A stretch of DNA of 64,000 bases from Epiperipatus broadwayi. Its lineage: Eukaryota > Onychophora > Udeonychophora > Euonychophora > Peripatidae. A program made the position numbers and the translations under genes. Positions 11,319 through 24,639 of this stretch are shown here, one piece after another (position 1 is the first letter of the stretch; every line of letters begins with the position of its first letter). The stretch covers positions 186,001-250,000 of the forward strand of contig JAQFVV010000233.1 in NCBI GenBank assembly GCA_028023455.1, in the 5' to 3' direction. The notes below the pieces were generated by a model. That model worked only from the letters and a program-made list of their open reading frames with translations. It was not told the origin of the DNA and did no database searches.

Positions 11319-11562
11319 ATAAGATGTGATATGTTGGACTATTTCCATCATTTATGAGTGAATGTTGAATGTACAGAAAATTTTAAACTTTATTTAAACT
11401 TTCCAAATACAAACAACTTGTTAGTAATAACACACAAATAGACAATACAGGTTATTATTAACAAGTTGTTTGTATTTGAAAATTTAAATAAAGTTTAAAA
11501 TTTTCTGTACATTCAACATTCACTCATAAATGATGGAAATAGTCCAACATATCACATCTTAT
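11319..11562. repeat. Near-perfect inverted repeat made of two SINE-like tails
   Basis: The left arm 11,319-11,431 and the right arm 11,451-11,562 are almost exact reverse complements of about 112 bases around a 19-base loop. Each arm contains AACTTGTT...AAATAAAG...TGTACATTCAACATT and GGAAATAGTC. The same sequence is found once, in direct form, at about 23,455-23,620. The pair is therefore two inverted copies of one short interspersed family rather than a simple hairpin. Confidence 0.8.
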
Positions 11563-13233
11563 AACAAGCCATCATTACAAACCTTCAGACAAATACAAAG
11601 CATTACAATATATCACAAAACATGGTCACACAGGTTGAAACAAAAAAATTACTTCTGCATTGACTTATATTTCATATTTTAAAAAAAATTTGTTTATGTA
11701 AGCCAGGGATTATTTACTTAAATTTGGATTTATATAATTAGAGAACTGCTTTGATCATAATATTTAACATGGAGATTTAAAAATCTAATAAATAAAGAAC
11801 ACCACAATTACTACAAAATCAAAACTATGTTAAAGCAGTTGGTAAACATTTTGCATAAATATGACATGTGTAAAAAAAAACAGATTTGATTTTTATATGA
11901 TGCATAAGTTAAACTTTAAAAAAGTCAAATGGTTTGTTCCTTAAATGGTTCTGTGATATTAATTCTAGGACCAGACATGGCAGTTTAAGCTTTGATCCAG
12001 AAATCTTTAATATTGAATCTGTTTACAATGAACAGCCAATATTATATAATTGGCATCTAATAAAAAATTCCCACTTTGTTCAGTTGATAAACAAACTCCA
12101 ACTCATAGATATGAGAGATGGATATATCAAACATGACATGAGGCTTTTCTATTTTATTTATATACCATGGCTACATACACATATATTATTAATAATTTTA
12201 CTTAACCAAAACATAATATATAATTTTGAAACACTGTACTGTACTACATTTTACTATTATTGGACATAATTGTAATGATAAATAAGCTTATATTCATATT
12301 TACCAAAAATAGGCATCATCAAGTAACTATTTCAAAATTTAAAATTGAGTTTTAAATGGTAAAATAAATATTAATATATGACTGATTTACATATGTATTT
12401 AAAACATTATTGCCAAATACCACAATGCAGAGCAAACAAGTTTAATTTGGTTACTATATCTGAATATATTTTTTTCAAAAATAATAAATATAAAAGTTAT
12501 AAAGATGCAAATTACATGTGAAGCATTTAAAGCTGCTTAATTTAAATACAGTTAAAAATGAGTTTTTAAACAGGTAATATGCAATAAATGGAAGAAAATC
12601 AGATTTCAATTAAATTATTTACATTAACTTTTGTAGTTTTAAAAATATTTAACCAATTTACATATATTTAATTTTGTTATGATGATGGTACTAATTAAGA
12701 TTTGGAAAAACTATTGGATAGTCAAATCTGTCAGCTATTTTTGGAAATTTGGATATAATAAAATATTATATTTGCTTTGTATTAAGTGCATAGAAAGATA
12801 TATTGATATTATTTGTTTATATTAGTCAGAATTATCATTATTATACAGCTTGTTTTTTTAATAATTCTTAAATTTTGCTAATCATATTTATTACTGATAT
12901 TTTCTTTGTGAGAAAAAGATAGATTATATCTTGGTTTATTTTCTTATCAAAATATCAGATTTTAGAGTGTTGTTCTCCAATTGCTTTGAAAGGAAGTTTT
13001 TTTAGAACTATTATCCATACTTTTAAAGTTTTTTAATCATTCAATAACTGGATTGTTAAATTTAAAAAAAAAAAAGCAAAAAAATCACAAGTAGCTTTTC
13101 AAAAATTTTAATAGTAGATAAATAAAGATCAATAGGTTTAGTTCAGTCAAACATATTACAAAAGTCTTACCTACATTGTAGTATAATTATTATTATTTCT
13201 AATTTTATCTGAATGAAATGTAAACATATATAA
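11563..13233. other. No gene seen
   Basis: The first 80 bases continue the SINE-like tail (compare 23,580-23,620). The remainder is A+T-rich. An open frame of 111 codons at 11,934-12,269 shows no recognisable domain and normal A+T-rich composition, and I do not regard it as a gene. Confidence 0.5.
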
Positions 13234-13300
13234 TCAGAGATCAAAATCCCAGAAATTCAGGTGAACACATTATCCACTACAGCATATGGTCATGCACACC
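13234..13300 (-). repeat. tRNA-related SINE head (weak)
   Basis: The minus strand has TGTAGTGGATAATGTG (A-box-like) and, about 30 bases on, GGGATTTTGATCTC (B-box-like). The arrangement resembles a degenerate pol III promoter of a tRNA-derived SINE. No full cloverleaf can be drawn. Confidence 0.25.
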
Positions 13301-14658
13301 CTTGTGTGTGTCAACACAATGATAGAATAATAGATTCTAAGACACATTTTATCATTTCCAACACTTAAATTTCAAATAACATTCATGCAACTAATCAGTG
13401 CCTCCAAAAAGTTACTTTTTTCTTCTTCAAAATGAAAAGTCAAGATTTAAAACTTTTTCATTAAACCTTGTATATACCATGATATAATATTGATTTTGAA
13501 AAAAGTAGAAGAAATCATATATTCAAGAATAAGAATAATATTGGCAAGAACATATTCTTTTTTTCTACTTCAAGTTTTGAACTATAATCAAAGTAGATTT
13601 CCATGTTTTAATTATTTCATAATGCAGTCTTGACCAAACTGAAATATATTATCATTTCCAGACCTCTGAAATCTAGATTTCCTCTGATGTCACAGTCAAT
13701 ATGAAAAAAAATTGTAGGTTTGTAAAATGTGTAAACCAAGTAAATGCAACCTTGATTACTGAGAAGAAACAATAATCTAAAAATCTATATTAATAATATT
13801 CTCTTTCCTCATAGTATTTCATTAAAATGCAAAAGCCAATTTAATACATAATCATCTTTCCAGATATGTAGGGGAAAATGCACACTACACATGGGTATAA
13901 TATCATATTGTAGATAATTTTATCTTCTTTCCATTCTATATGATACAAATGATAGACTAATTTATAATTTTTAGTTATTAAAATTTTTATAAACAGTATA
14001 TTTTTAAAAAAAATCATTTTTACAAAGTAAAAGCATGACCAAATGATATAGAATTTTTGGTAGCAATTGGTAAATAGATTTAGATATGTACAATTTTAAT
14101 TATTATATTTTTAAAATTATATTAAAAATCAGTTGATCACCATCTCTTATACTAGCATATAATTGTTATTAAACATGGCAAAACTCTCCATTATTATAAT
14201 GCAAAACTACTTGTAATTATATAAAAAAAATATTGTTTGTCATATAATTTTCATTACATTTAAAAATAAAACTTTATTTAAAAGGCTCAAATAATTATAT
14301 ATATATATTCATGCATGTAATGTTTGTATCTATAACATTTGAGATTATGATTCATAACACCATACAATAAATATATAAGAATACTCTCTAGCCTAGTGTA
14401 AGGCAATAATTAATAAAAAATAAAGCAGCAATTCATTCTTAAGCCTAAAACACTTTGGTTACAAAGAATTAATATTTAAATCAATCATGCAATATATCTA
14501 AATATGTTTCAAATTGATTTTCAGAGAAATTAACAAGTCTGACAGTTTTCTCAACCACCAACAATGACTCAATCAAATAAAAATATGTAATAGAATATCT
14601 CCAATGACTTAATATACCATTCAAAATTAAGACTAATAATACTGCAACAATGATTATT
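13301..14658. other. No gene seen
   Basis: A+T-rich sequence with no sustained open frame and no repeat boundary that I can define. Confidence 0.5.
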
Positions 14659-14760
14659 TAAAAATATTTTCTAATCTAGCATAATGCAATAATTTGCAAA
14701 AATAAAATGATCATTTATTAGTTATTGCTTTATGCTAGATTGAAAGTATTTTAAAATATT
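14659..14760. repeat. Imperfect hairpin
   Basis: TCTAGCATAATGCAATAA on the left is answered by TTATTGCTTTATGCTAGA on the right. Flanking A+T-rich arms extend the match to about 40 bases a side. It is probably a small foldback or MITE remnant. Confidence 0.55.
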
Positions 14761-15157
14761 TATTAATTGGTGTTATGAGTCATCTTGAATGTTACATTTT
14801 TATTGCAATGGTCAGAAAGTATAGCTGCTCTAATGAGACCCAAAGATATAGTTGAAGGGGTTTGAACATCATCCACATTTCTAAATCATATCTAAGCAAT
14901 CAACTCTCTTAACCTCACAAGAGTTTTTTTAATGCTGCCCAATGGTCAGGTAAAGATAAGACTCATTAGGAATCCTAGCTAATATAATGATCAGGTTTTA
15001 ACACAGCACATAATAATGGACGCCTACACCATATTACTATTATATACTACTATTTATTATTGGTCTAATAAAGTTTACATTCATGATATACAAATATTTA
15101 CAGAGATATATATGCTAAGCAGAGAGTACTCACATGTGTACAAATTTGACTTGGCTT

Positions 15158-15159
<2 letters not shown>

Positions 15160-15222
<63 letters not shown>
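15160..15222. repeat. (TA)n microsatellite
   Basis: An uninterrupted TA run of about 60 bases. The apparent open frames across it on both strands, reading Ile-Tyr repeats, are artefacts of the repeat. Confidence 0.95.
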
Positions 15223-15227
<5 letters not shown>

Positions 15228-15870
15228 ATACAAATTACTTGAAATGATGAGTTTGCTTCTGTAGAGAGGAGTGCATCATTCAATCTATGGTATGGATACA
15301 TGGTATGGTAAATATTCCTTAAATGGTCAAATAAGTTGAAAGTCAGTTTCACTTAAAATCTATTCTCATTTATACTAAGATATATATTTTACCCTAACAG
15401 ATCCTGAACAATAAAATCCACAGAGCAATGCACACAGAGCATATATCAGTAGGCATAGTTATTATAAAAGATGGGACTAAACATGGTACTTAGTAAATAT
15501 GTATAGTTACTGCTATAGCATCTTCACTATTTGCCAATTTAATTTATGGGTGGCTGCCTTGCTTCTAGTAATCATTATTTAAAAGAAAGGAAACCGTTCA
15601 CCTTAGTTGACCCGAGTTCAAGAACAAAGTGTTGTGGTAATCATATATCCATTTTCTATTTGCCCATTTAATAGGAGTTCACTCAGGGTCACTGGTCTCT
15701 CTAATATTTAGGGAATGGATAGTGAAGCAATTTGAAAAGCAAATAAAAGAAACGTAGAGACATGATACTATCACTAAGAACTACTATACATAAATATGAT
15801 CAAATGACTTTAATATTAAAGCCTGATAAAAAATCCGTTATACAAAATTAAATACCTTCCCTTTCATTAA
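15223..15870. other. No gene seen
   Basis: No coding exon or repeat family is recognised. Composition is slightly less A+T-rich than the neighbours between about 15,540 and 15,740. Confidence 0.45.
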
Positions 15871-16240
15871 CATCATTAAATAGGCACATGATTATACTAG
15901 CATCTTATCCATAGTATAGATAATTAATAAACATTATTTGACTATTTATTCACCCATAGATTTAAGTAACGTTTAAAAACACAAATATACATATATAAAG
16001 ATCACACAATATTTACTCTATTTACAAATTAATTAAATTAACAGACGTGTATATAAACTAGCATCTTCCAATAACATAATCAATTAATAAATCTATCTGG
16101 TTTAATTATGTACAATAAATATATGTATGAAAATAAAGTTTGCAAGAAACTTTTCTCTAACAAAAAAAAAAATCAGTAAGTTAAATAGATGTGTATATAT
16201 TAGCGTCTTTCTTATAGAGTAATTAGATTTAAAAAAATAT
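15871..16240. repeat. Three degenerate tandem units of about 150-160 bases
   Basis: TACTAGCATCTTATCC, AACTAGCATCTTCC and TATTAGCGTCTTTC occur in register at about 15,896, 16,058 and 16,198. Each is preceded by a TTAAATAG/TTAACAG-type box and followed by a run of ATAATTAATAA. Probably an old short satellite cluster. Confidence 0.5.
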
Positions 16241-16924
16241 GATCTACCACATACGATGAAATAAATAAATAAATCACAATGCATTTCTTCTCTCTTTCAA
16301 AAATCATTTAATTAAGCAAAGGTGGAAGAAGATGGATAAAAATCTTTCTTCCTCATTCCATTTTAATTTCAGTGATTTTAGACTACAACAAAAACCACAT
16401 GACTTTCTCAGTTTATTCTTCACATGGATTTAGAAGCATATATACCTAGAATATGTATAGTTTCCTTTAAAAAATATTGTACTAAAAGGAGAAATGAAAT
16501 AGTTTTCTTTGAGAGTTAAAATATTATTTTGATTATTAATTTAAAAGATTGTTAATCCTGAAAAGTTAGTTAGTAGGTCACATTTCAATGGTTACAATTG
16601 ATATGTGATACTGCTATACATTTTCATATGCCTTAATTTTAGTGAAATTTTAAATTGGACAGTTATCCATCTCAGTACCTTCCTAGGTATGACTGTATTT
16701 TGCAAAAATCAAATTAGTTTGAATTTAGTCCACATAATAGAAATTTATAAAACCTCATTGTAGCCATTGTGAATTAAAACTAAAGAATTGGGGGGGGGGG
16801 CAACAGATCAATAAATAAGAAGTAAAAATAAAAATACAATAAATTATCAAAAATAAAATTGAGAATGCCTATAATAAAACAATATCTGATTCAAAGTAAC
16901 AAATTTAGTTCAATGATGTTATTT
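16241..16924. other. No gene seen; contains a G10 run
   Basis: A homopolymer of ten G residues at about 16,791-16,800 is striking in this A+T-rich setting. No coding potential is seen. Confidence 0.5.
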
Positions 16925-19760
16925 ATTATCATCATCTTCACTGTCAGCCATTATCAATCCACTACAGGATAAAGGTCTCTCCAGGTTCAGTCCATCTTCT
17001 CTGATCTCTAGCCCCTCTTCTCCACATCATCCATGACCACTTTTTTATTTCATCCATCCATATCACATGTGACCTCTTTCAGGGTGTTTTACAATTTCTT
17101 GGCATCCAGTTTAAGATTTCAACTGTCCATCTATTATCATCTCTTCTAGCAATATGTCCAGCCCAACTTCACTTTAGTCTTTAATTCTTTCAATGATGTC
17201 AATAACAACTATTGTTTTCTTACTAACCCATACATTGTGTTTTTGATCTCCTAACAAGCATCTCTCTATACCTCTTTGAGAGGTCTGAAATCTCTATATT
17301 GCTCTTCTATTAAGTGTCCAAGACTAAGATCCATAAATATTTAATACCTTCCTTTTCAAACATAAAGGCATATTTACTTTTAATATTATTATTTCTACCA
17401 AAAGTACTCCAACCAAGTTTAATTCTATGATTAATTTCATCCATTATGTTTTCATCTGTAGTAATAATCTGACCAAGCTATTTGTAGTTAACTTCTTCTA
17501 ACTCATCATAATCAATCTTTATTTTCATCTTTTGAGAAATACATTGAATATTACTTTAGCCTTTTTAAAATTTAACTTTAGTTCTACTTTCTTACTTTTA
17601 TCTAATAACTCTTGCAACATTTCTTGGCACTCTAAAACATTATTTTCAAAAACAACTACATCATCCTCAAAATCTAAATGCCCTAAATAATCTCCATTTA
17701 CTTTTACTCCTTTAGCATCCCATTTTAGTCCATTAAATACTTCTTGCAGCACAGATGTAAAAAGTTTCACAGATATGGAGTCATCCTGACTTACAGTATC
17801 CTTCTTAATGTTAAACTTCCAAGAATCATTATGTAATCTAATTGTTGCTGTTGCATTTTTATAAATATTCTTCAGAATATGACAATATCCTGGGTCTATA
17901 TCTCGATAATCCAATGTTTAATCATTGAAGAAATACTTATAGAATCAAATGTGTATTTATAATCTACAAATCCAAAGGATAATGGCAACTCATATTCATT
18001 GGTCCTTTCTATAACTTGTCTCAAAACTTTGGTATGATCTACTGTAATAAAACCATTTTTAAATTCAGCTTCTTCTTTTGATTAGTTGAAATCCAATGTT
18101 CTTCATAGACGAGTTGTAATTATGTTGGTAAATATTTTCTATAAAACTGATAAAAGGACTGGCTGGTCTGCACTTTCTAATATCTTCCTTATCACCTTTT
18201 TTAAATATTCATATTAAAACCGCATTCATCCAATCATTTGGTACATTTTTATCATTTAGACATTTGGTATATAACTTTGCCAAAATTTTATCAATTTCTT
18301 CACCTGCTTCTTTTAAAATATTGATTATAATTTCATCATTACCTGGAAATTTTCCCTTCTTCATAAATATAATTGTATGTTTGACTTCTTCATTTCAAAT
18401 CCTGGGCATTTCAGATGATATAATAGATGTAGGAGATACTTGCTCTTTATTACTATATTATTCTTGATAGAATTCTTCTATCCATTTCATGATGTCATCT
18501 CTCTTTTTAATAATAATTCCATCTTCTTTTCTTATTGCAAATGTAAGTTTCTGATCAATAGCAAAATGTTGTTTTACACTCTTGAGACTTTTATTCTCTT
18601 CTACAGTTTTCCTGGCTAGTTCATAATTATGCTTTCTTATATTATTATCAACTCTTTTTCACACCATTTTACAAAATTCAAGATATTCAATTCTTCTTAA
18701 TGTGTCATTTTTATATATCTTCATATTCTTTCTTTTATTCATAAATTCTCATCTCAATTATTGATTTTTCTACCAGCTACCTTTGTTGCAGTTTTTAGAA
18801 GTATATTAGTTATTTCCCTATTAACTTCATTCAAATTTGCAAGTTCTAATTTAAATTCATTAAAATATTTCTGAAGATTAAAAATATCAACTGTAAATAT
18901 AATAACTATTCTCTCTATAGTTTTGCTTTAACAGATATCTTACATCTACTAATCAATGATCACTTCCTGTCTTGAATTTGTTAAGAATATTGCAATATTG
19001 AAAATGTAATTTCTGTTAGTCAAAACATAATCCAATTCTGGTGTACCTTCATTGGAATGCTTCTATGTTCATTTCCTTTTAACATTTTTCTCAAAAAAAA
19101 AAAATTCATAATATAAAGTTTTTCTTTTTTCTGCAACTCCACAAGTCTATTTCCTCTCTCATTTCTATTACTATAACCAAATTTATCTACAACACTTTCA
19201 TTTTCATTTGTTTACCATTTCTAGTATTAAAGACTCCCATAATAATTTTAAAATGTTGTTTAGTCTGATCAAAAGCCTTTTGCACATCGATATAAAAATC
19301 TTCTACAATTTCATCACTATGAGAACTTTTTGGAACATAAATCTGAATTATCTGCATTTAGCATCTACCATTAAGTTGAATAACTAATCTTGCCACTCTG
19401 TCAGATACACCATCAATCTCCACAATATAATTCTTCTACTTTTTATTTATAATAAATCCTACTCCACTTGTACTTTCAATATTTGTGCCTTTATAGTAGT
19501 GTACACGTTTATCTTTTAAATCAATTGTCTCTTCATCTTTTCTTTTAACTTCACAAAGTCCAATAATGTCCCATTTAATATAAGACAGTCCTTCTTCAAA
19601 TTCTTTCAATCTTCATTTGAATGTGATCTACAGTTGTAAGTACCTAAATAAAAAGTTGTCACCAAATGGCAGCCTGGGTTTTCAATCAGAGGATTCTTAG
19701 CACTCTCCTTCTTCGGCCATCAACTGCTGTCTTGGTTACTTGGCAATAAGGGTCATGCCT
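16925..19760 (-). pseudogene. RTE-type non-LTR retrotransposon, nearly full length, broken
   Basis: Reading right to left, the copy starts near 19,760. An endonuclease domain follows, with IIGLCEVKRKDEE (about 19,535-19,575), GVGFIINK and IIMGVFNTRNGK (about 19,209-19,245). The last is a mutated GDFN motif of the apurinic-type endonuclease. The reverse transcriptase is best preserved at 17,525-17,914, with DSISVKLFTSVLQEVF and LDFEDDVVVFENN, where FEDD replaces the catalytic F-A-D-D box. The C-terminal TLNRR segment near 17,290-17,320 and the 3' end at 16,925 match the copy at 33,092. The 3' terminus carries a short TGATGATAA repeat, typical of RTE elements. Multiple stops and frameshifts make it inactive. 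RTE proteins nick target DNA and copy their own RNA there. Confidence 0.85.
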
Positions 19761-20079
19761 TATTTTTGTCTGTCATGATTGTATATATCTATTAGAAAAT
19801 TTTTTTTATTCACACATACATTTATTCTGCCTTATTAGGCAACTGAGAAAAAAGACCATCGTGTTTCTTAATCTTCAACTCGGAGATAAAAATCCAATAA
19901 ACTCACCATGCCAGCTAATCCATGTTGATTAGTAGCCTATCTATGTTTGTATACTATATAAATAATCACATAGTAATAACAGCTGCACCGACAAGGACGT
20001 ATGGAGAGGATATCAGGAATTTTCCCTACTCGGTTTCTTTAAGGCCTCCAAGAGAAATCAAAGTCTCCTTTCAGTTAAG
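19761..20079. other. No gene recognised
   Basis: An open frame starts at 19,922 and runs into the adjacent hAT element, but no domain is visible. Flank of the hAT insertion. Confidence 0.45.
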
Positions 20080-20087
20080 AGCAAACT

Positions 20088-20484
20088 CAGGTGTCCCTAA
20101 TCTTTTTGCACTTAGGAGCACATTCTATAATACCGGCCAGATAGTGGGCACCATTTATTTTTTTCAACCAGATGGTGGACAACATTTATTTTTTTAATGT
20201 AAATTTATGGTTGGATATTGTTAATAATATACATAATGTACAAAAAAATACAAAAAAATATTTATTTCAAAAATAAAATTTTAACATATAATTACCGTTT
20301 ATATTTTTACGCTGTAAAAGTATAGTATGCCCTACAATATAATACAATAATTTATAAAAAATTTTAAAAATTAAATTTATTTGTATCAGATAAATATTTT
20401 TTTATCATGTTCAGATAGCAGCGGGCACACATAAAATGGTCTGCGGCGCCAGGGTGCCCGTGGGCATAGGGTTGGGGACCCCTG
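20088..20484. mobile_element. hAT-type MITE (397 bp) with perfect 8-bp target duplication
   Basis: The left end is CAGGTGTCCCTAATC. The right end, reverse complemented, is CAGGGGTCCCCAACCC. AGCAAACT stands on both sides (20,080-20,087 and 20,485-20,492). CAGGGGTCCCCAACC termini and 8-bp duplications are established for hAT transposons. No transposase is present, so it depends on an autonomous hAT in trans. The G+C-rich right end (20,415-20,484) and the divergent left end show some decay. Confidence 0.85.
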
Positions 20485-20492
20485 AGCAAACT

Positions 20493-21930
20493 TCTTTCTG
20501 CAACCAATGATGTTATTATGAGAGAAGAAATAGATTAAAATTAATTTCCCAACGTATTTGTTTGCCAAAGTAAAAAAAAAAATGTTTCTGTAACAACAAC
20601 GTGTTAAATGTAGCAGGTTTGAGAAATGACTTTTTAAAATTAAAGAATTTGAATAATGACAGATCTTAACAAATACAAAATGTTAAACGGATAGATATGG
20701 ATTATGATTGTGTCTGATTAACTTGCATTATTGCTCCTTTGGTTTCTATGGACAATTGTGAGGATATCATTAAAAGATTATTGATATATAACTATTAATT
20801 CAGATTTAAGATAAAACTATATTTAACCCATATGAATAAAGAAATCCATCTAAAATGAAAATAACGTGACATGAAGATTAATATTATGAATTTTTAAGAA
20901 GAATTTATTAAACTAGCATATATTATTAAATTTGTTAAAAGTATATATAGTATTTTTTTTCAGTTAGCTAATTTAAAAGAAAACTAAAATATTACAAAAA
21001 GGTTATTTTAATTGATTACAATATTTATATTATAATAGAATAGCTAATGAAAGTATATCTAAATAGTTAATAAAAAAGAACAAATAAATGTTTAGTGAGA
21101 GATAATCTCAACCAGAAATCTACTTAAATCAAATCTAACATCCACAAAGAAAAAAAGGGCAAAATTTTAAATTTAGATTGTTAAGTACAGATTTTGAATG
21201 AAATTGTATACCTACAAATGAATAGATTAGAGAACATATATAGAAATCAAATTATATGCATAAAAATATTATGCAATATATATATATATATTGTAATGGT
21301 ATGAAGTCATGGAGTGTATCTGGAGTGATGCACTCATCATCATCAATCCCAATCTAAATTTAACCATTAAATATCAAAGAAAATACAAAGAAAAAATGAG
21401 GAATGATAATGAATATAATGAGCATGATAAATCAAACTATACAAATGAATATGAGAAACATGAGAGATCACAGAACTAACTATAAGTATGTAAATATAAG
21501 TTCACCAGCATTACACAAAATTAATAACCATTCATCATCATGAATGATCAACATTAAAATCAACAGTCAATCTTGTGAGTGGTTTTGAAATGGGTCTATT
21601 ATAGATGAGGATAATTATTTAGTACTTGCTAGCTTGGGGCAGATTATTTAAACCATAATTTGGATGCACAAACTTAAGTGCCAATCCATAAGAATATAAC
21701 AATTTAAAAAATCATGCTGTGTTATGAAAACATGCTGATCATCATCAATGCTCTGGTCACTTATTAACATTAATATACAAACTTAATTTCTAATAAATAC
21801 TAGATTAAATAAAATGTAGTGCATGGATTTTAAAGAATATCCCCTTTGTGCCAATCCAAAATCAACATCAATTGAATGTCCATATACACTAAATATAAAA
21901 CCCTTTTATATAACAGACTGTTATGCCCGA
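20493..21930. other. No gene seen
   Basis: A+T-rich sequence with a short (TA)n at about 21,274-21,292. The right edge may include the untranslated or GIY-YIG end of the adjacent PLE, but I could not recognise that domain. Confidence 0.45.
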
Positions 21931-23035
21931 ATCTAGTTCAGGAATAAAAGCTCTATCAAAAGTATAATTTCATGTATGATTACATATATATGCCAAATAT
22001 TTACAAGTGTGTATTGGTTTCCTATAAAATATTGTTTTTACTTTTCCATGAAAGAATCTTATCACAAGAATATCTACAAATGCCAATTTTCGTTGTTGTT
22101 CTGATTATACTGTGAATTTAATTAAAGGAGATGCATTGTTGATGTACTTCTAGAATGACTATAACCATGCTTCACCATGTAGCATTACAACAAATGTATC
22201 ATCAACATAGAAAACCACATTTTAGGTGGAAGTGAAGTAAATATTTATGTTTGTGGTTTCAAGTTCTTCCAAGTAAATGTTGCTAAGCAAGAGTGACAGT
22301 GATAATCCATGACCATCCCTTGATTTAGAAAAATTCTGAGTTATACTGAAAATATGTTATTGCTATGCAGAAAGTTAATAGTTCCATTAGACTACCAGTA
22401 GGTATAATTGTTCTGACTAGTAGACTATTATCATCATATAACCTTTTCCTTGCAATAAAAAATGCTTCATCATATGGTACTTTTAGAAACTTTCCATATC
22501 AAAGCTTATCAATATTTACATGTCCTTGAGCAATTCTTCAAAGTTCTTAGAATCCCCGACCAAAAACAGTATTCTTTATGCCAAAGGATTAAGAATTTTA
22601 AAAAGAAATCATGACATGGTGAATTTCTAAAACTAACAATAAGTCCTAATGGAACATTGGCTTTCTGGATTTTAGGTAGTCCATAAAGATGAGGAATTTT
22701 GGTGAAATATGATGTTAATTTCCTTTTTCTGAATTACTAAACTATCTGTAATGTTTCCCGATTAATGCTTGCAACTTTACTTCTGTACTTGGAATTGAAT
22801 TTTTTCTCATTTTTTTTTGTATTGGCCTGCTGTAAGAAGTACTTATATTTTATTATCATAACCAGTTATATCAAGTACAACTGCAATGTTACCTTTGTCC
22901 GATGAAAAAATGACTATAGATGTATCCTGAAATGAAATTTTTGATTTCTGTTTTTGATATCTCTCAAGTGTTTCTTTTAACTCTCCAGCATAGTTCTGCT
23001 ACTTCTTCTAGAGGCAATCTTTAGGTGAATTCCTC
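21931..23035 (-). pseudogene. Penelope-like element reverse transcriptase relic
   Basis: Reading right to left, the frame gives DTSIVIFSSDKGNIAVVLD (about 22,870-22,930), which is the PLE DKG..AVVLD box. Next is LYGLPKIQKANVPLGLIVS (about 22,640-22,700, the LYGLPKIHK region). SLLLSNIYLEELE follows, then YVDDTFVVMLHGE with the catalytic YVDD at 22,198-22,209, and NNASPLIKFTVE. A KPIHTCKYLAY segment closes the RT near 21,975-22,020. The order and motifs are those of Penelope-like RTs. Stops and frame changes are frequent. I did not find the GIY-YIG domain expected after the RT. This copy and the foldback tails at 280-6605 may belong to one family, but they do not overlap enough to tell. Confidence 0.85.
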
Positions 23036-23274
23036 AGTTACCCAACAATGTGACAGTAGATAATTCAGCATTTGTAAAATATTTAGAGTTAATATTTTTT
23101 GAAGCTGATGGATAATTCATTACAATAATTATATAAATTAGCCCAGCGTAGCAATGAATAATGTCTGCAAGTCTCAAATTAACTTTGCTCTTAGAAAAAA
23201 CATATTAAATAAATTTAGAGGCATCAGGAGGATTTGAGACAATCTTCACAAATAAGTATATAAAGTTTCTAGTG

Positions 23275-23620
23275 ACTGTTGCCTTTGACAGAATAGTTCA
23301 GTTGATTAGAGTGTTGCCCTTAAAATTCAATATTCAAGAATCAAAAGAAGTAAGTTCAACTCCTATGGTATGTTGTCACTGGTCAAGCCAACAACATCTG
23401 AAGAAAAGTGGAGAATGATATCACTCAAAATGTTATGTGATATATTAACCCATGTTGTTTATTTGTGTGTTATTACTAAAAGTTGTTTGTATTTGAAGAG
23501 TTTAAATAAAGTTTTAAAATTTTGTACATTCAACATTTAATGGTAGATAATGGAAATAGTCCTACACATCACATTTAATATACTATCATCACTAACTTTC
23601 AGGCAAATAAATAATATATT
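23275..23620 (+). mobile_element. SINE-like unit: tRNA-like head, hammerhead-like box, shared tail
   Basis: TAGTTCAGTTGATTAGAGTG (about 23,293-23,312) resembles a pol III A box, and AGTTCAACTCC (about 23,353-23,363) a B box. A CTGAAGA box at 23,398 follows, then a tail (about 23,455-23,620) shared with the inverted pair at 11,319-11,562. No protein is encoded. I read it as a tRNA-derived SINE or another small retroelement moved in trans. The full boundaries are uncertain because no target duplication was found. Confidence 0.5.
23398..23440 (+). other. Degenerate hammerhead-ribozyme-like motif
   Basis: CTGAAGA is followed by an AGTG...CACT stem and then CAAAATGTTATG. The first core box is intact. 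The second is CAAA rather than GAAA. Confidence 0.3.
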
Positions 23621-24005
23621 TATACATTTTATATTTAGATAGTAGACCTACTGTCACAATTATTATAGCCATTCCTCATTCTTGATTTAATTTATTATTA
23701 AATCTCATCAATTTGTCTCTTGATAATCATAAGAATGAATGATATTTATTTAAAATCACCTACCATTTCTTTGATTTTCAGTATATTCAAAGGAACATTT
23801 ATTATTGTGGAGAAGAAATCCATACTGCTCATTAGTTGCATATTAATTTTTATTATTATTCTATACTTCTCTAATGAATTAAATCATCTCATGATATAAT
23901 CAAATACAATCATTTTTCTTAATCATTTGTGTTTCATGAGAAATTTCAAATTTAATATGATGTGACTATGCATTTGTTTATTTTTCTTATAGAGCACATG
24001 AATTT

Positions 24006-24484
24006 TAAAGGTCAGCAAACTATGGCTTGACAGCCAAATGTGGTCTTTGATCCCAATCTTATACTCTTTTTATAATGATAAACATAAATTCATTTTTTAT
24101 TTCCTCTTATAATTTGTAAATAAATATTTTGATGATTCTAGGAAAGGAAAAATGTACATTACAATATTATTTCTTGAATTCAGCCTTATTATAAATAGTA
24201 ATTATTTTATATAATTGACAAAGTAATGTTTTGCTTCCATTTATTTATTTTTAAGAGATTTTTGATAGGATGTATACAGATTCTATTATGTTCTATTACT
24301 AAAATAAATGTTCAATATATCCACAGTCATTCAAAAATTCCTATTTGTGAACATATATTTCACCTCTTTCCTCATGATTCTTTAATGAGGGCAGGGAGAG
24401 ATCCTTCTTTCCTTGTGGCTCTTTCATAGAAAGAGGTTTTAAACAAAATGGCTCTTTCTGTTAAAAAGTTTGGTGATCCCTAGT
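24006..24484. mobile_element. Possible old hAT MITE
   Basis: The left edge TAAAGGTCAGCAAACT and the right edge, reverse complemented, TAGGGATCACCAAACT are similar to each other and to hAT ends of the CAGGGGTCACCAAACT type. I see no matching 8-bp duplication, so either the ends have drifted or the call is wrong. Confidence 0.4.
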
Positions 24485-24639
24485 CTATATAAACACCACA
24501 ATTTAAAGAGAAACATTTTCTATTTTTCATAATAATTGATAACCATAAAGAGTTGCTGTGAGCACCATAACTTTAAATAACTATCATCTTTATTCTTTAA
24601 TAGCATAACCTTACACATAAAACATTTTTTTCTGGCTTT

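Noticed and set aside
15016-15352. Open frames on both strands reading long Ile-Tyr repeats
   Set aside because: They are the six-frame readings of a (TA)n microsatellite and carry no other protein-like sequence.
24006-24484. Firm hAT MITE call
   Set aside because: The ends resemble hAT termini but the 8-bp flanks do not match, so it is kept only as a low-confidence feature.
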